A stretch of DNA of 64,000 nt from Trissonchulus latispiculum (lineage: Eukaryota; Nematoda; Enoplea; Enoplida; Ironidae), in assembly GCA_030248195.1 (NCBI GenBank), contig JASAND010004132.1:1-64000 (forward strand), written 5' to 3'. The notes beneath the pieces were generated by a model. The model saw only the letters and a program-made list of their open reading frames with translations, did no database searches and had not been told where the DNA came from. Below, piece by piece: positions 1 to 11,870 of this stretch. The position numbers and the translations under genes are program-made. Numbering within the stretch: the stretch's first letter is position 1; every line of letters starts with the position of its first letter.

Positions 1-6
1 AGAAAT

Positions 7-390
7 AAAATTTGACGGATTGAGATGAAGTTTGGCAGAGGTACGTTTTCGGATCTGCTGATTTCAAATGCAAAAATATTTAAATTTCAAAAAATTTAAA
101 AAAATTTTAAAATTTAAGTTGGTAAGGTAGCTCTTCAGCTTATACCGAGTCAACGAAAAGCTGAATCGAAAGTCGGATTTCAGATTCGTGTTCAGCGCCT
201 TCCAGAAAACCCCTGTATGCAAGTTTTCAGCAAAGTCTTGGACAAAAACTTTTGATCCCCTTGGTTCCCCCTTACCAACTTAAGTTTTTTAATCTTAAAA
301 AATTTCAAAGATTTAAAATTTTTGCATTTTTGAAATCAGCAGGTGCGAAAACCTACCCTGCCACATTTCAATTCAATCAGTCAAATTTTT
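7..390. mobile_element. Foldback MITE with about 80-bp inverted ends
   Basis: The left edge reads AAATTTGACGGATTGAG followed by a run ending near position 80. The same sequence returns in reverse complement at 300-390, ending in CAGTCAAATTT. The two arms match over most of 80 bp, including the GATTTCAAATGCAAAAAT block. The interior is unrelated AT-rich sequence with no open frame. The arrangement fits a non-autonomous foldback or MITE. I see no clear target duplication, partly because the left flank is cut by the window edge. Confidence 0.6.
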
Positions 391-3300
391 CCTCTTCCGA
401 GCACTGGGGGTGCTGAAGGGAAAGCCAATTTTCTCTCAAATTATTTCTCAAATCTCACTGTGGGCATTAATGGGCGCTATCATTGGCTATAACCCAGGCA
501 ATACAAGTCATAACTTGTCATATACAGTAAGCTGTTGCTAACGTTTTAAAATTAAGATTAAATTAAAATTAAAATTAAGATATTGCTTCACTTTTTCATA
601 AAAATTAGTATTTCTGTAAAGAATAAGATTGTTAACTGTTGAAACACAAAATTTTAAAGCACATCATCTGGAACACCTTACCATTTGATTCCATCAGAAA
701 ATTACCAGTTAAAAAATTAAATATTAAAAATAACGAACGTGATAGCTTTAAGATTAATTGCAGAATAAAATTGTTAAATTATTATTTTTCAAACGAAATT
801 GTATGCAAATTAGTTTGTGAATGATTCGAACGTAATATACAGTGCGGACATTTACTTTCACAAGCCTTTTGGATTATAGTTCATTTTAACGAGTTTTCAG
901 GACCGAATCATGAGAAAAAAATTCGGAATTCTCAATCTAATAATCCGCTTGAAAGAAGGTGCTAAACGTATTTATGCTATAGTAAAGTTATATTCTACCC
1001 AAGCTAGGAAAAAACGGCAAAGTAAATGTTGAAAAATTCAAAAATTGCAAAAATGTTACAAAGTCTCGTTGAGTTCAAATTCCCAGCTTGCTGAGCTGAA
1101 GTTAGAACACAGGTTATGAAATTATTTCGGATTAGCCTCCGAAAATGAATCGAAAAGCGGAAACCGAAACAATCCGAATAAGGGTATAACCGGATCTGAT
1201 CAGAAGGCAGGCGAGTGAGAAAGCAATCTCAGTCCAGTCCTGGCCCAGTCCTACACTCTACAATAATGATTCCAATTGTGATCCTAAAAGGACAACCGAA
1301 CCTATCTCGTTCACCCTTTCTGGAACTTTAAGATGCGCTCGAATCCTAATTTTTAAACAAAACTGAGGAAGGGTTTTTTGAAGTTAATGAGATCAAACTA
1401 AAAGGCTGGCACCTGGCACCATCAGAGCTGTTGATGCTTTTCAAATGCAAAAATTGGACATTCCAATTTTTTCCATCCGAATATCGACGCTTCGCGGATG
1501 GGACACTAGTGATTGCAACAGTCGCTTATCCCGGCCCGGAAACCCGCTGACCCGATTTTCCAGGAAATCCCAAAATTCTATAAAAATTTCGTTTGTTGTA
1601 AAGCACTGAATTTTTGACGTGCTTGCTCTGTGGCCAAAAACGTTAATTAAGATATAATCAATATTTGTTCAACAAACAAGAAGGAATGAGTATTTTATGC
1701 TATATATCCTTATAGATTAAATTTTTTTCTCAAATTATTTCTCAAATGACACAAAGGGCACCCTCAGGTCAACGAGTCAGTCTCACAGTACATGCCATAA
1801 ACAGTAAAATATAGTGAGCGCGCTGTCGCTATTATTAAACTAAATTAAATTAAAATCCATTACTTTTTCATACAAATTCTCATTTCTGTAAAGGATAAGC
1901 TTGTTAAATTTTTAAAACAGCGCACTTCTTGACTCATGTAATCTTTGAATACCTTACCATTTGATTCCATTAGGGAACTTAAGAAATCAACAAAAACTTA
2001 AAATAATTAAATAAATTAAACAACGTGATAGCATACAGAAAATAAATTGTAAAGTAAAAATTGTTGATATTTTTAACTTTGCACGCGATATACTATGCAA
2101 ATTAGTTTTTGAAGGATTCGAACTTGGCTTGTATGGCTTCCAGTATTGACGCTTTACTTTCTTTCGTCTCTCTGTACATAGTTTAACTCTACAGTCTCAA
2201 GCCTTTGGATTTTTTCACTTTTAAGTTTTCAGAACCTAATCGAATATGCGACCGCATCAATAAACAAAGTTCCGTAATTCCAAATTTGATAATCTGCTAG
2301 ACGCAGGTGCTAAACGTATAGATAGTGTACTTCTACTCAATCTGAGCAACTAAGGAAGAGCTATATTGCCACTGATCGAAAGCCTGAGGATTTAAAAATT
2401 GCAAGAAAGTTATAAATGTCAGTAGCTAGGATAGCGGTGAGCTGTAGTTAGGACTCAGGCGAGACCTTAACATGTATCGGTTCATTACAGGAAATTATGC
2501 CCCATGTGTTTATGGAAATGGGTCAAAAAATGGAAAACCGAAACTAGCCGAATAAGCGGAAATCGCTAATCAAGGAGTAGTGAAAAAGAAGTACATAACA
2601 GGGCCATCTCACCCCAACCCTGGTGCAAGCTTTCACTCAGCAGGAATGGCTCCAATATGTTCCTACTATTCCCATGCCTATTACTAATCCCGAGTTGGTT
2701 AGAGCCCATGGTAAATGCTCACTCCCCTACTAAATTGAATTCGTGAAAGCTTCGTAGTGATGGTGATTCGAACCACTGGTCATCGATTAGGACCGCCTGT
2801 ATTAATCAAGCTGCTGGCATCGACCACAGGTCTGGTTTGCAAGTTAGGTCATCCGGTACTGTCCACTCGAGCAATTAAGCCGCTCGGACAAATAAGATGC
2901 GCACTAAAATTTCATTTGTAAAATCCTTTTGCACTCTAGTTAAAAGATTAGACTTAAATTTTTTTGGTTAACCTAACCAGAATAAGCTAAATAATAGGGT
3001 GAGTTGAATTAAATTGTTTAGGTTACAACGGATTGAGTTAGTTTGGCAAGAAAATTTGATCATTGCGTCAAATATGATTAGAGCCTTTGAATGTTGAATC
3101 AATACTTTATGTTATTCTATTCAGGTTTGGCAGCAAACAATCGAGAACCAGATCTAGGTGGAAACTGAAATTTTCCTTTTATCCATCGGGCGAAGTTGTA
3201 AAGCAATAAACTGAATTACGACATTCTCAGAATGTTTAGTTTTCGTTGAATTATGCAGAAAATTTTCCACTGAAGCGTTGGCAATTTTTAAATGAAAACG

Positions 3301-3572
3301 TAATAAAATAAACAGTAAAAGTTTTTTGCTCCCTTTATACCTTCATGTCTAAGCATAAGTCCTAAACGGTTTCTCAATTCATCTCCTTTTTCGGTTCGCT
3401 TATTTCTGGAAACTGCGTTGGTTTATTGAAAAAGTGCACAGAAACTTTGATGGATCTAGTCCACTTCGAAAACCCAAACAATACCTAAGGTCCAATGTCT
3501 AATGAATTGATGGCCATAAAAGGAAAAGGTGGTCTGCGTTCTTATCAAGGTTCTGATGACAATAGTTTGAGG

Positions 3573-3695
3573 CCGGCCGGCCTAAGCCGGCCGGCGGCCG
3601 GCCGCCGGCCGACGACTTTTGCTCGCCGGCCGGCGGCCGGTGAGGCCGGCCGGCTAACGGCCGACCGGCCGGCCGGCCGGCCACCGGCTGGGATA
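3573..3695. repeat. GGCC-rich low-complexity block
   Basis: About 120 bp is made almost entirely of GGCCGGCCGG and GCCGGCCGGC words inside AT-rich surroundings. Similar GGCC-rich patches occur at 8578-8895, 10465-10600 and 20636-20775. Open frames across it are artefacts of the repeat. It may be the core of a decayed hAT-like element, but no terminal inverted repeat pair was found. Confidence 0.6.
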
Positions 3696-3881
3696 CAAAT
3701 CACCAATCAGAAATTTACAAAGTAGAGCAACTAAGGTTAAAATGGACTCCAAATCTAGTTGTGCTAATTTTTATGCTATGTTGTGCTCGTTTTCTAAGAT
3801 AACATCCGAAAATAACTATCTTAGAAGTAATAAATGCTCTGCAAACTGCACTAGACCAGTAGGTTGATTAATAGTGAGTAA

Positions 3882-5029
3882 CAGAGATGAAACCGGGTCA
3901 CCGGGTCACCGGGTCACCGGGTCAGTTCGGGTCACTATATGGACCGGGTCACCGGGTCACCGGGTCAGGAGCTCTGACCCGGTCTTGACCCGGTATTTTT
4001 GATTGGAGGAAATTTTTGCTGTTATAGGATATTTTTCAAGGTTTTACCTATTTTTGCCAACTGAAACTTCAACAATTATTCAAAAACTAGCAATAGAAAT
4101 ATTCTTAACTTAATCGTGTAGATTTTTAAATGCTTGTCGCTGTAGTAGTGTCCTCATGATATTTGTAAATTTTAATGTCCTGTCAAGCCTAGCTCTAGGT
4201 TTGAAACTACAATGATTGCATGAATCTTAACTAGAAAATGAAAACTATTACATGAGCCCTGAGAGTCTGAAATCTTTATTTTAAAATCTAAAATTCTCCA
4301 TGCTCCATCTACTGTAAGTGATTTATCGCTGCTGCTATTATTTTTGGAGGGAGAGGGTCAGACTGTGGGTTTCAAATCTCGGTAAGAAGGAATATATATC
4401 TCAGCAAAACAAGGTTTACAGATTCTGAGTTATACTTTGCATTTTTGCAATTGTTATGGCTTACCGCATATCTTCAGGAATCAATTGTGATTGATTTTAT
4501 TTCATATTCTCTGAATCCTAGCCATACGAAAAATATTTCCAAAGAATTTCCTCTGAGTGAAACTTCAATCATACAACTAAATGAAATATTTTACTAAAAT
4601 ATATAATGATAAATCAGAAAAGTGCTAATGTTAACCCCCTTGATTAGAATTAGATGGTGTTATGAGTTTGGCAAAATATTTTGTTCCAATTTGTTTGATT
4701 CAAAAAGCTATGTAGTTTACTTCACATTATTGAGTGCAAAATCGTGTAAATCGTTTTGATTCTTTACGGCATACTTACAGAATTCACTTTCCAATGCTAC
4801 TGCTTTAAGGAAAGCAAAACTTTTGCCCAACTTGATATTTCAGTCGTCAAAAATGTCCACAATGGTAAAAAACACTCACTGCACCCCAATAAAGTATTTT
4901 TAATTTTTTGCAAGCTTAAACCTTAATTTTCAAAAATACCGGGTCACCGGGTCACCGGGTCACCGGGTCAGGGGTTGACCGGGTCACCGGGTCACCGGGT
5001 CAGTAAATAGTGACCCGGTTTCATCTCTG
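3882..5029. mobile_element. Non-autonomous hAT-like element
   Basis: The ends are perfect inverted repeats, CAGAGATGAAACCGGGTCAC on the left and its complement on the right. They are flanked by an 8-bp direct duplication GTGAGTAA at 3874-3881 and 5030-5037. An 8-bp duplication and CAGAG-type termini are typical of the hAT superfamily. Next to each terminus lies a short array of the 8-bp unit GGGTCACC (3892-3968 and 4938-5003). The 1148-bp body has no transposase frame, so the element is non-autonomous. Confidence 0.85.
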
Positions 5030-5037
5030 GTGAGTAA

Positions 5038-6546
5038 CAACCCGTACAGTTATCAAAATAATTAATAACTTCCCAACCAATTATATGCAGCAGTAGTAAT
5101 AATGTAACGTTTTCGCAAAAGAAAAAGCTTACCACTGGCATCCATCAATGAAAATTAATTAAATAATTAAATAAATGAAAATAAAAATTAAAAAATAACA
5201 CCGGTATGATAGCATTTATTGATAGCAAATGAAGTTTGTTAAAAATCTACTTTTTCAATGTTCAATATGCAATATGCAAATGAGTTTTCAGCTATTTTGA
5301 AACTGGCTTGTGTTACGTAACGTCCTTCCGACAGGCAGTGTCTTTTGACTTGAGCGATGGATTTCGTGCAACGGCCAGCGTTTTCAATAAGAATAGCTTA
5401 ATTCGCAGATTTCACCTAAAGATGACAGTTGCCTAACAAAATTAGATGGTAGAATTATATTTAGAATTTTGAGATTCGAATGCTTTTCTAATTTTCTAGT
5501 TTTAATTTTTATTCCTGCTGGAGCAGGAATGTATAAAATCAGTTTTTTCCATGTTTAGCATGTGTTTTCTGTATTTCGGCACAGCGAAGCCCTATCTTCA
5601 ACACAGGGCTAGTATAGGGCACTTTTTTGCGGAAGTTCAATTATGCAAATTAGGCTAGCACCCATATAAGCGACAAAATTATCAGTCTTATCGCAGTAGT
5701 CAACTGCCAGCAACCTGGACGGTTGCATATTTTTGGGTGCGTAAGTGTAGCATGGGAGCTTCACATGGGCACATTAAGGATTCATTAAAGTTGAGACCTT
5801 GAGCTCATCTTTAATGAATCACTCGTCTAAATTAAGCCACCAAAAATTTAGATCTTGTAAAAATTTTCACTGCTGAATCTACAGATCCTGCTTATGTATC
5901 AATGGAATGAACCCAATCTTGAAAAAATTTCGCCTGTGATGACGGTAGGCCTTTCAGAACATCTACTTCTGAATTGAGGTAGAACAATGTTACAGAGCTA
6001 ATCAGTACAGTCCACTAGTATCCGACCATTGTTGTTCTGCTGAGTTGTCAGCAAAAACATTCTGAAGACTATAACAATAAACTCAATAGTTTCGTTCCCA
6101 TTATAAAATTTTGTATAAAATAATTTGAGGTGATTTTTGAGCATTTTCTACTGAAATTCTTAAAGGTCGACTAAGGAATATTGCCCCTTTTGGGGCCAAC
6201 TTATTACTTTGAAACTTTGAAAATGCACAGAATTAATGCATCAAGGTACATATCCAGCCATATTTTATATTCTTTATATTTATTTCTTTTCTTTTACAAA
6301 TTTGATATATGCTGTACACATACAGCCCTGCTCGCATCGCTTCATTAATAACGTGCAGTTGTGACAAACCTTGACTTTGTCAGTGATGTTTCAAGCACTA
6401 AAACTGAAACTGAAACGAAACTGTTATGGGATGAAACTGGAATTTGAAACAGAAACTGAAATAGCTTCCAAGTGGACTGGACCTACCTGATACTCTGACT
6501 GAAACTATATAGTTTTAGCAAGAGTGCATAATTGCACTATTATTAA
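5038..6546. other. No gene seen; AT-rich repeat remnants
   Basis: AT-rich sequence with one copy of the ATGCAAAT block near 5128-5300 and a small palindrome near 5780-5825 (CTTTAATGAATC and its partner). No splice-flanked coding stretch, RNA gene or element end was recognised. Confidence 0.4.
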
Positions 6547-7165
6547 GAAGAAGAGTAAGCCACTAGAGGGCTTCTCTTCTTCGCATTGCGTAACGGTGCT
6601 CCGACCACAATACGCGAATGTTCCCCCGTTTGGGGGGGGGTCGACCAAATCGACATCGCATACCTCCCCTCCGTTTGGTGGGGGGGGGTATTCAAAAAGA
6701 GGTCCCCGTTTGGTGGGGGGGGTAGCCAACAGCCAATCAGATTGCAGAAACCCCCCCTCCGTTTGGTGGGGGGGTAGAGCAGAGGATTACGGTAGTTTTT
6801 GTTCTATTCGAAAATGGGTCCCCGTTTGGGGGGGGTCGCTCAAGCAGGCTAAGTTTTGCTCATTCTGATTGGCTGTTGGCGACCCCCCCCAAACGGGGAC
6901 CACTTTTTATGACCCCCCCCAAACGGGGACCCCTTTTGCATACCCCCCCACCAAACGGGGACCTCTTGTGTCGACCCCCCCCCCCCCAACCGGGGACCCT
7001 TTTTCAAAAGCCAGAACCAGTCTGCTCTACCCCCCCACCAAACGGGGAGGGGTATGATTTGGCGACTCCCCCCCCCCCCCAAACGGGGGAACATTCGGGT
7101 ATTGTGGTCGGAGCACCGTTACGCAATGCCAAGAAGAGGAGCCCTCTAGTGGCTTACTCTTCTTC
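6547..7165. mobile_element. Hairpin MITE with CCCCGTTTGG repeats
   Basis: Roughly 90-bp inverted ends begin GAAGAAGAGTAAGCCACTAG (left) and return as the complement ending at 7165, with the block GGTGCTCCGACCACAATAC in both. Inside, the left half repeats CCCCGTTTGG followed by 7-10 G about five times. The right half repeats the complement, C-runs followed by CCAAACGGGG, about six times. GCCAACAGCCAATCAG near 6725 has its complement near 6868. The whole 0.6 kb can therefore fold into one long hairpin. Proline/glycine-rich open frames here come from the homopolymers. Confidence 0.8.
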
Positions 7166-8528
7166 TAATATATAGAAGAAAATCATGGACTCTTGGTTTT
7201 AGTCTTTCCTTAAAACGTGAAATACTGACTGACGGTTGAAGCAGCCATTTCGTGAATATTCTGCAATGGGAGTTGAAATAATCTACGGTTTATATAATTT
7301 CTGAAGGCAAGAAAGAAGCTGCTCATTTATGAATGACAAAATTATTTTGTGTTTCCGACTGAAACACTGAAACTGAAACTAAACATCGGTTTACGGAAGC
7401 AACACAATATACTTTCTCACATACTTTGATGTTTTGATTTATAAAATGCAGAAGCTAAAGGTTATAAGATTAGATCGAACATTGAAAGTTTAATTCACAC
7501 ATGCGCCCGCTTTACGAAAATTCCGATCATTCGTAATTCCTGAGTTTGGCAAATCCTATTCAGCAGAGACGGCTTCTGACAAATATTATTGTCGGATTTT
7601 GGTAAATATCGGACTACAAGAATTAGGGTGCATGAAAATTTTCTTGCTTTCAGGCTTGCGTTTTGCCAGCAAACAAAGCCAAATGAAATGGCACTTTGGT
7701 AAATGACTGGTGCAATTGGGTTATTCCGATTCGCCGTTGGGACAAACACTACTGAACCCTCCTTCCTAGCAGAGACCTAAAAACCTTTGACCGATTTTCA
7801 CCAATTTTTCGTTGTCAATTCTGACGATTTATCTGATCTAACTTATCGAGCTGAGTCTTCAGAACGACGACCTTCTTTTAAAAGTGGGGCAACTTTTCAG
7901 CATATAAATTGGAAATGAAAATCGATCGATCTATCAGTATTTTGAAACGAAATTATTGATACCAGCCGTCAATTTTCAATGCATGTACAAGGATTACGGT
8001 TTAACAGCAATGGGCAATAATGTCATGTATTTTGTACCAAAAAAGCAAGTCTTACCGTTAGAATTCATTAAATGAAAACAATAGTAAAAAATTAAGTAAA
8101 AGCAAACTTGATAGCATTTAGAATTAATCTCAGAATGAATTTTTAAAATTCTACATTTACACGCGCTAGTATATATGCAAATTAGCTTCCGCACTGATTC
8201 AAACACTTTTTTATTACGTAAACGTCGTCGTCTTATAAGTTTTGAATTGTCTATGTCATGGATTACGTGCAGACACCTGGGTTTTGACGTCATTCAGGGA
8301 ATAAATGTTTACGTTCTTCGGATTAAATTTTAGATTTAATTTAAAGAATATGTCATAAATGTCATAAAATGGCTTTATTGTAATTGCTCACAGAAAATAA
8401 ATGATAATTTGGTTTTTGGGCTAGCCGGTTTTTGGGTACCTGAAAAGTGCTTGGATACCCGGATGCAGTGTAGTGTTGCAACTAGCCGTGACAGGGATTT
8501 TTGGACCCGTGCAAATGCCTTATCTCAG
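7166..8528. other. No gene seen
   Basis: AT-rich sequence with one copy of the degenerate ATGCAAATTAG block near 8055-8230. No coding exon or element terminus was identified. Open frames near 7495-7749 and 7994-8293 have no recognisable motif. Confidence 0.4.
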
Positions 8529-8532
8529 CGTG

Positions 8533-8895
8533 CGCACACTAGAGATGAGCACGGGCAAGATTTTTTCTGCCCGACCCGTCCCTGCCCGCTGGCAAACTTT
8601 TTTTGGCTCGGCCCGGCCGGCCCGGCCCGCCAAAAACATTGCCAAATTTTACTAACAATATTATTTCAAAAGCTTCAGAGCATGATGGAAACGCTAAGTT
8701 ATGATATGAAATGTTACATTTTGCTGGAAAACAACCAGGATGAATTGATATTTAGGTCCTTTTCGTGATTTCACAGCATTTCTAGCGGCGTTCCAGCCCG
8801 TTTCTGCCCCCTCCAGTTAAAAAATTTCTCGGCCCGGCCCGGCCCGCCAACCAATGAATGTCGACCCGGCCCGCTAACCAGTGAATGCAAGGCCG
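8533..8895 (+). mobile_element. Truncated hAT-like fragment, GGCCCG-rich
   Basis: It starts CTAGAGATGAGCACGGGC, a terminus style seen in non-autonomous hAT elements, and runs into CCCGGCCCGGCCCGCC-type repeats at about 8580-8640 and 8825-8885. I could not find the matching inverted right end, so it is probably truncated. Confidence 0.4.
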
Positions 8896-8899
8896 GTAT

Positions 8900-10460
8900 C
8901 ACGGTACAAATCTTCCCCCGGAGGAAGATTTGCTCCAGGTTTCAGAGCAACTGTGAAGTTAGCAACACAATGATCCAAAAGTTTTGGGTACAGTTTAAAA
9001 ATAACTCAAACAATTCTAAGTTTTGTTTTTCGCTAGTTGTTTGTTTAATAGGTGAAGTAATACTTGAATCGACGTCATAAGCCCTTAAACCTCGTTTAAA
9101 AATTAAAATTAAAAGTTAAAAAGATTAAAAATTAACTTGATGGCTTTAAAATTGTTTACAGAATAAAATTCTTGAAAATTTTAATTTTCTACACAAAACG
9201 GTATACAACGTTTTGTAGAATGATTCCAACATAGCTCGTATGGCTTCCAATATATACTTCCAAATGCAGAGTTAGCTTTAGTCTCAATTCAAGCCTTTGA
9301 TTGATGTATCATTTAAACATTTTCAGTTTCATATTTACTCTCAAGCTTTGCCGGTGCTAAACGTTTTGATGATGATGCAGCCCTATTCTATCCAAGCAAA
9401 TAAGCAACGGCACTTTTGGTGGATCTAAACGAACGATCTGCAACGAAAGCATAGTATTGTCACATTAGACACCATCTTAGTTTAGGCACCGTTTCTCCTA
9501 TTCACCTCCCAAATTCTGTTCATTCATTTCTGTAAACTGAGTTGGTTCATGAAAAGTCGCAGGAAAATTTTTATGGATCAAGAAGTCCCGTTCGAAGGCA
9601 CCCAAACAATTACCTAACATCAACCCTAATGAACTGACAATCATAAAACCTGAACCCCCTCCCTTCAGGTCAAATCCAGGTCCACATGATAATAATTAAC
9701 CACAAAAACATTTATTCCCTGTGTGTGCTTTCCAATTGGCACTGATTTGTAGAAAGCAACATTTCGTACGATTTTCAAAATAATTATTTTTCTCAACAAG
9801 TTACAGCAGAAATATTGCATATATGTATGTATACCTACGTAAAATATTTTGTAATTACAAAAGCTTATCCTGGAAATCCATCAAAGAAAAATTAATTAAT
9901 TAATTAATTAATTAAATATTAATATAATATTAAAAATAAACTTGATAGCACTTAAAAATTGATAGCAGAATGAACTTTGTTAAATTTTACTTTTTCGCGT
10001 GTTAATATGCAAATTAGTTTCTCAATGAAGAATGTTATGAAGCTAGCTAAAGCTAGTATTACGTCACATCTTCAAACAAGCAGCCTCTTTTCACTTCAGT
10101 AATGGATTTAATGCAAAGACCAGCTTTTAATAAATGGATAGCCTTAATTTCCAGATACAGGGTTGAAACAAACGATTATGATGGAACACCTTACCATTTG
10201 GATCCATATTAACCGTGGAACCGTGGAACCGTGAAATCAACAATAACTATAAGTAAAAAATTAAAATTATTAAATTATAATATCAACGTGATAGTTTTAA
10301 AATTGACAGTATAGAATGAAATTGTTGCAAATTTTAATTTTCCGAACGAAGTAGTATGCAAATTAGTTTGTGAATGGCAATACAGTCTTTAATTGTTTTT
10401 AGGCGTTCACTATTTGCAGCTCTTAATCCAGATCCAGCTTTTAATAAACTGAAAGTAGGG
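8900..10460. other. No gene seen; repeat copies
   Basis: AT-rich interval with copies of the degenerate block near 9086, 9862 and 10189. A second copy of the 3411-3530 sequence lies at 9537-9650, and a short TTAA run at 9894-9915. No gene was recognised. Confidence 0.4.
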
Positions 10461-10464
10461 TTGT

Positions 10465-10600
10465 TCGGGGGGCCGGTGGTGGGGCCGGCCCCCATTTTAT
10501 TTTCGGGGGCCGGCCCACAGCCCTATTCGGGGGGCAGGGCCCAACACGGCCCCGGGGGCCGGTGTCGGTCACGGTCCCGAAACCGGCCCCCATTTCGATT
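10465..10600. repeat. GGGGCCGGCC-rich block
   Basis: GC-rich patch in AT-rich sequence, built of GGGGCCGG and CCGGCCCCCA words after TAGGGTTGTTCGG. It may be the end of another hAT-like element. No partner terminus was found. Confidence 0.4.
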
Positions 10601-11870
10601 TCATGTGGAAAGTATGAATTTTTCCAATGCTAATGTAGTAAATAAAGGTGTTGGTAGCTTATTAGTTAATTATTAGTTTTTAGCAAACTATCAGATTTCA
10701 TCTTATATTAATAGCTCCTTGGATGGAAATACTTTGGGAAAATTATTGTCGAAACAAAGTAGTAATCGGAACTCAGATCTTATCTATCAAGATGCATGGA
10801 ATGTATGCTCCATGTTAGGATCAATTTCTATATTCCCTGCCTCTATCCTTCACTCTTGCGATCCTTTTCTCAGAAAAAGCTCGCTATTTACCCAATCTCA
10901 TAATTTTAAATTGCAATGGATTGCACATGCTAAAACGACTATTTTTATACAAGATAACGTAGTAATTATGCTAATTTTAGCTGTTACCTAACATTAGAAA
11001 TTAACATGGAAAGTTGTTAACATGTTTTAAGAACAAGCAAGATTTTGTGCAAAAGGTCTTTTTTTCTTCTCAAAAGGTCAAAATTTTTCCACCGGACGGA
11101 CATTTAAGTAATTGTAAGCCTGCTGCGCAGTTAATTATTTTATAAGAGAGCTCTTAATTGCTTACTACAGAAAATATACGTGCAAAACATTGTTTAAGGA
11201 TTTTTCATAAAGCTTGAGGCTTTGAAGCTTGAGGCTTGAGGCTTCATAGACCTTTCTATCGAAATTTAAGTTTAAACTACAGATTCATTCAGCATTTGTA
11301 TTTAATAGCACATGTTCCTGTAAGCATTATCATATTTGAGAAAGCTTTGCTGAGCTGAGATACGTATTAATGACAAAAATTCAACTGTATCGACGAGTCT
11401 GAGGCGCAGCAGGAAAAACCCGTCGTGTTGTATATCATTCGAAAGCCTTCAATTATTATAGCGATTCGAATTGATCGGCTTAGTTCCTTTACAACTGAAT
11501 CCACTACGTCAACAGCTCTAATCATATTATGCAAAATGATAGGTTTTGCATAAAATTTTTAAAATTTCCTTGTTAATTCAGTGTTAGTTCGCAGCAATAA
11601 TTAGCATAATCACCTCATTATTTTATACTAAAACAATCGTTTTTACAGCACGTCTATCCATTGCAATTGAAAATAACGAAATTGGCAAACTAACGATCCT
11701 TTTCTGTGAAAAGTTAGCTTAGGTGAGACCTTAGCATAGTGATAAAACGACTCCGGCAGGGAGTACATTCTAGTTTGTTGGGTTGCCGCTTTTTCGACAA
11801 AAAGGCAACCCTTTAACTTGGGTATGTCCGTTATTCATTATTGAGTTATTTATTATTTATTATTTATCGC
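10601..11870. other. No gene seen
   Basis: AT-rich intergenic or intronic sequence. A small direct repeat of GCTTGAGGC occurs at about 11210-11242. No coding exon or RNA gene was recognised. Confidence 0.4.

Larger units (their letters stand above)
391..10380. repeat. Degenerate long-period segmental repeats
   Basis: Several blocks recur across this AT-rich tract. A block starting CCTTACCATTTGATTCCAT and ending in a conserved ATGCAAATTAGTTT motif occurs near 679-830 and 1954-2125. More diverged versions occur near 5128, 8055, 9086, 9862 and 10189. The phrase GGTGCTAAACGTAT recurs near 958 and 2305, with a variant near 9355. CTCAAATTATTTCTCAAAT recurs near 436 and 1732. The first two units lie about 1.28 kb apart. 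A separate block at 3411-3530 is repeated at 9537-9650. This looks like old tandem and segmental duplication, broken up by the elements listed separately. No gene was recognised in it. Confidence 0.55.

Noticed and set aside
6505..7175. Proline/glycine-rich open frames on both strands
   Set aside because: They follow the C/G homopolymers of the hairpin MITE and mirror each other between strands. No start context, domain or splice support.
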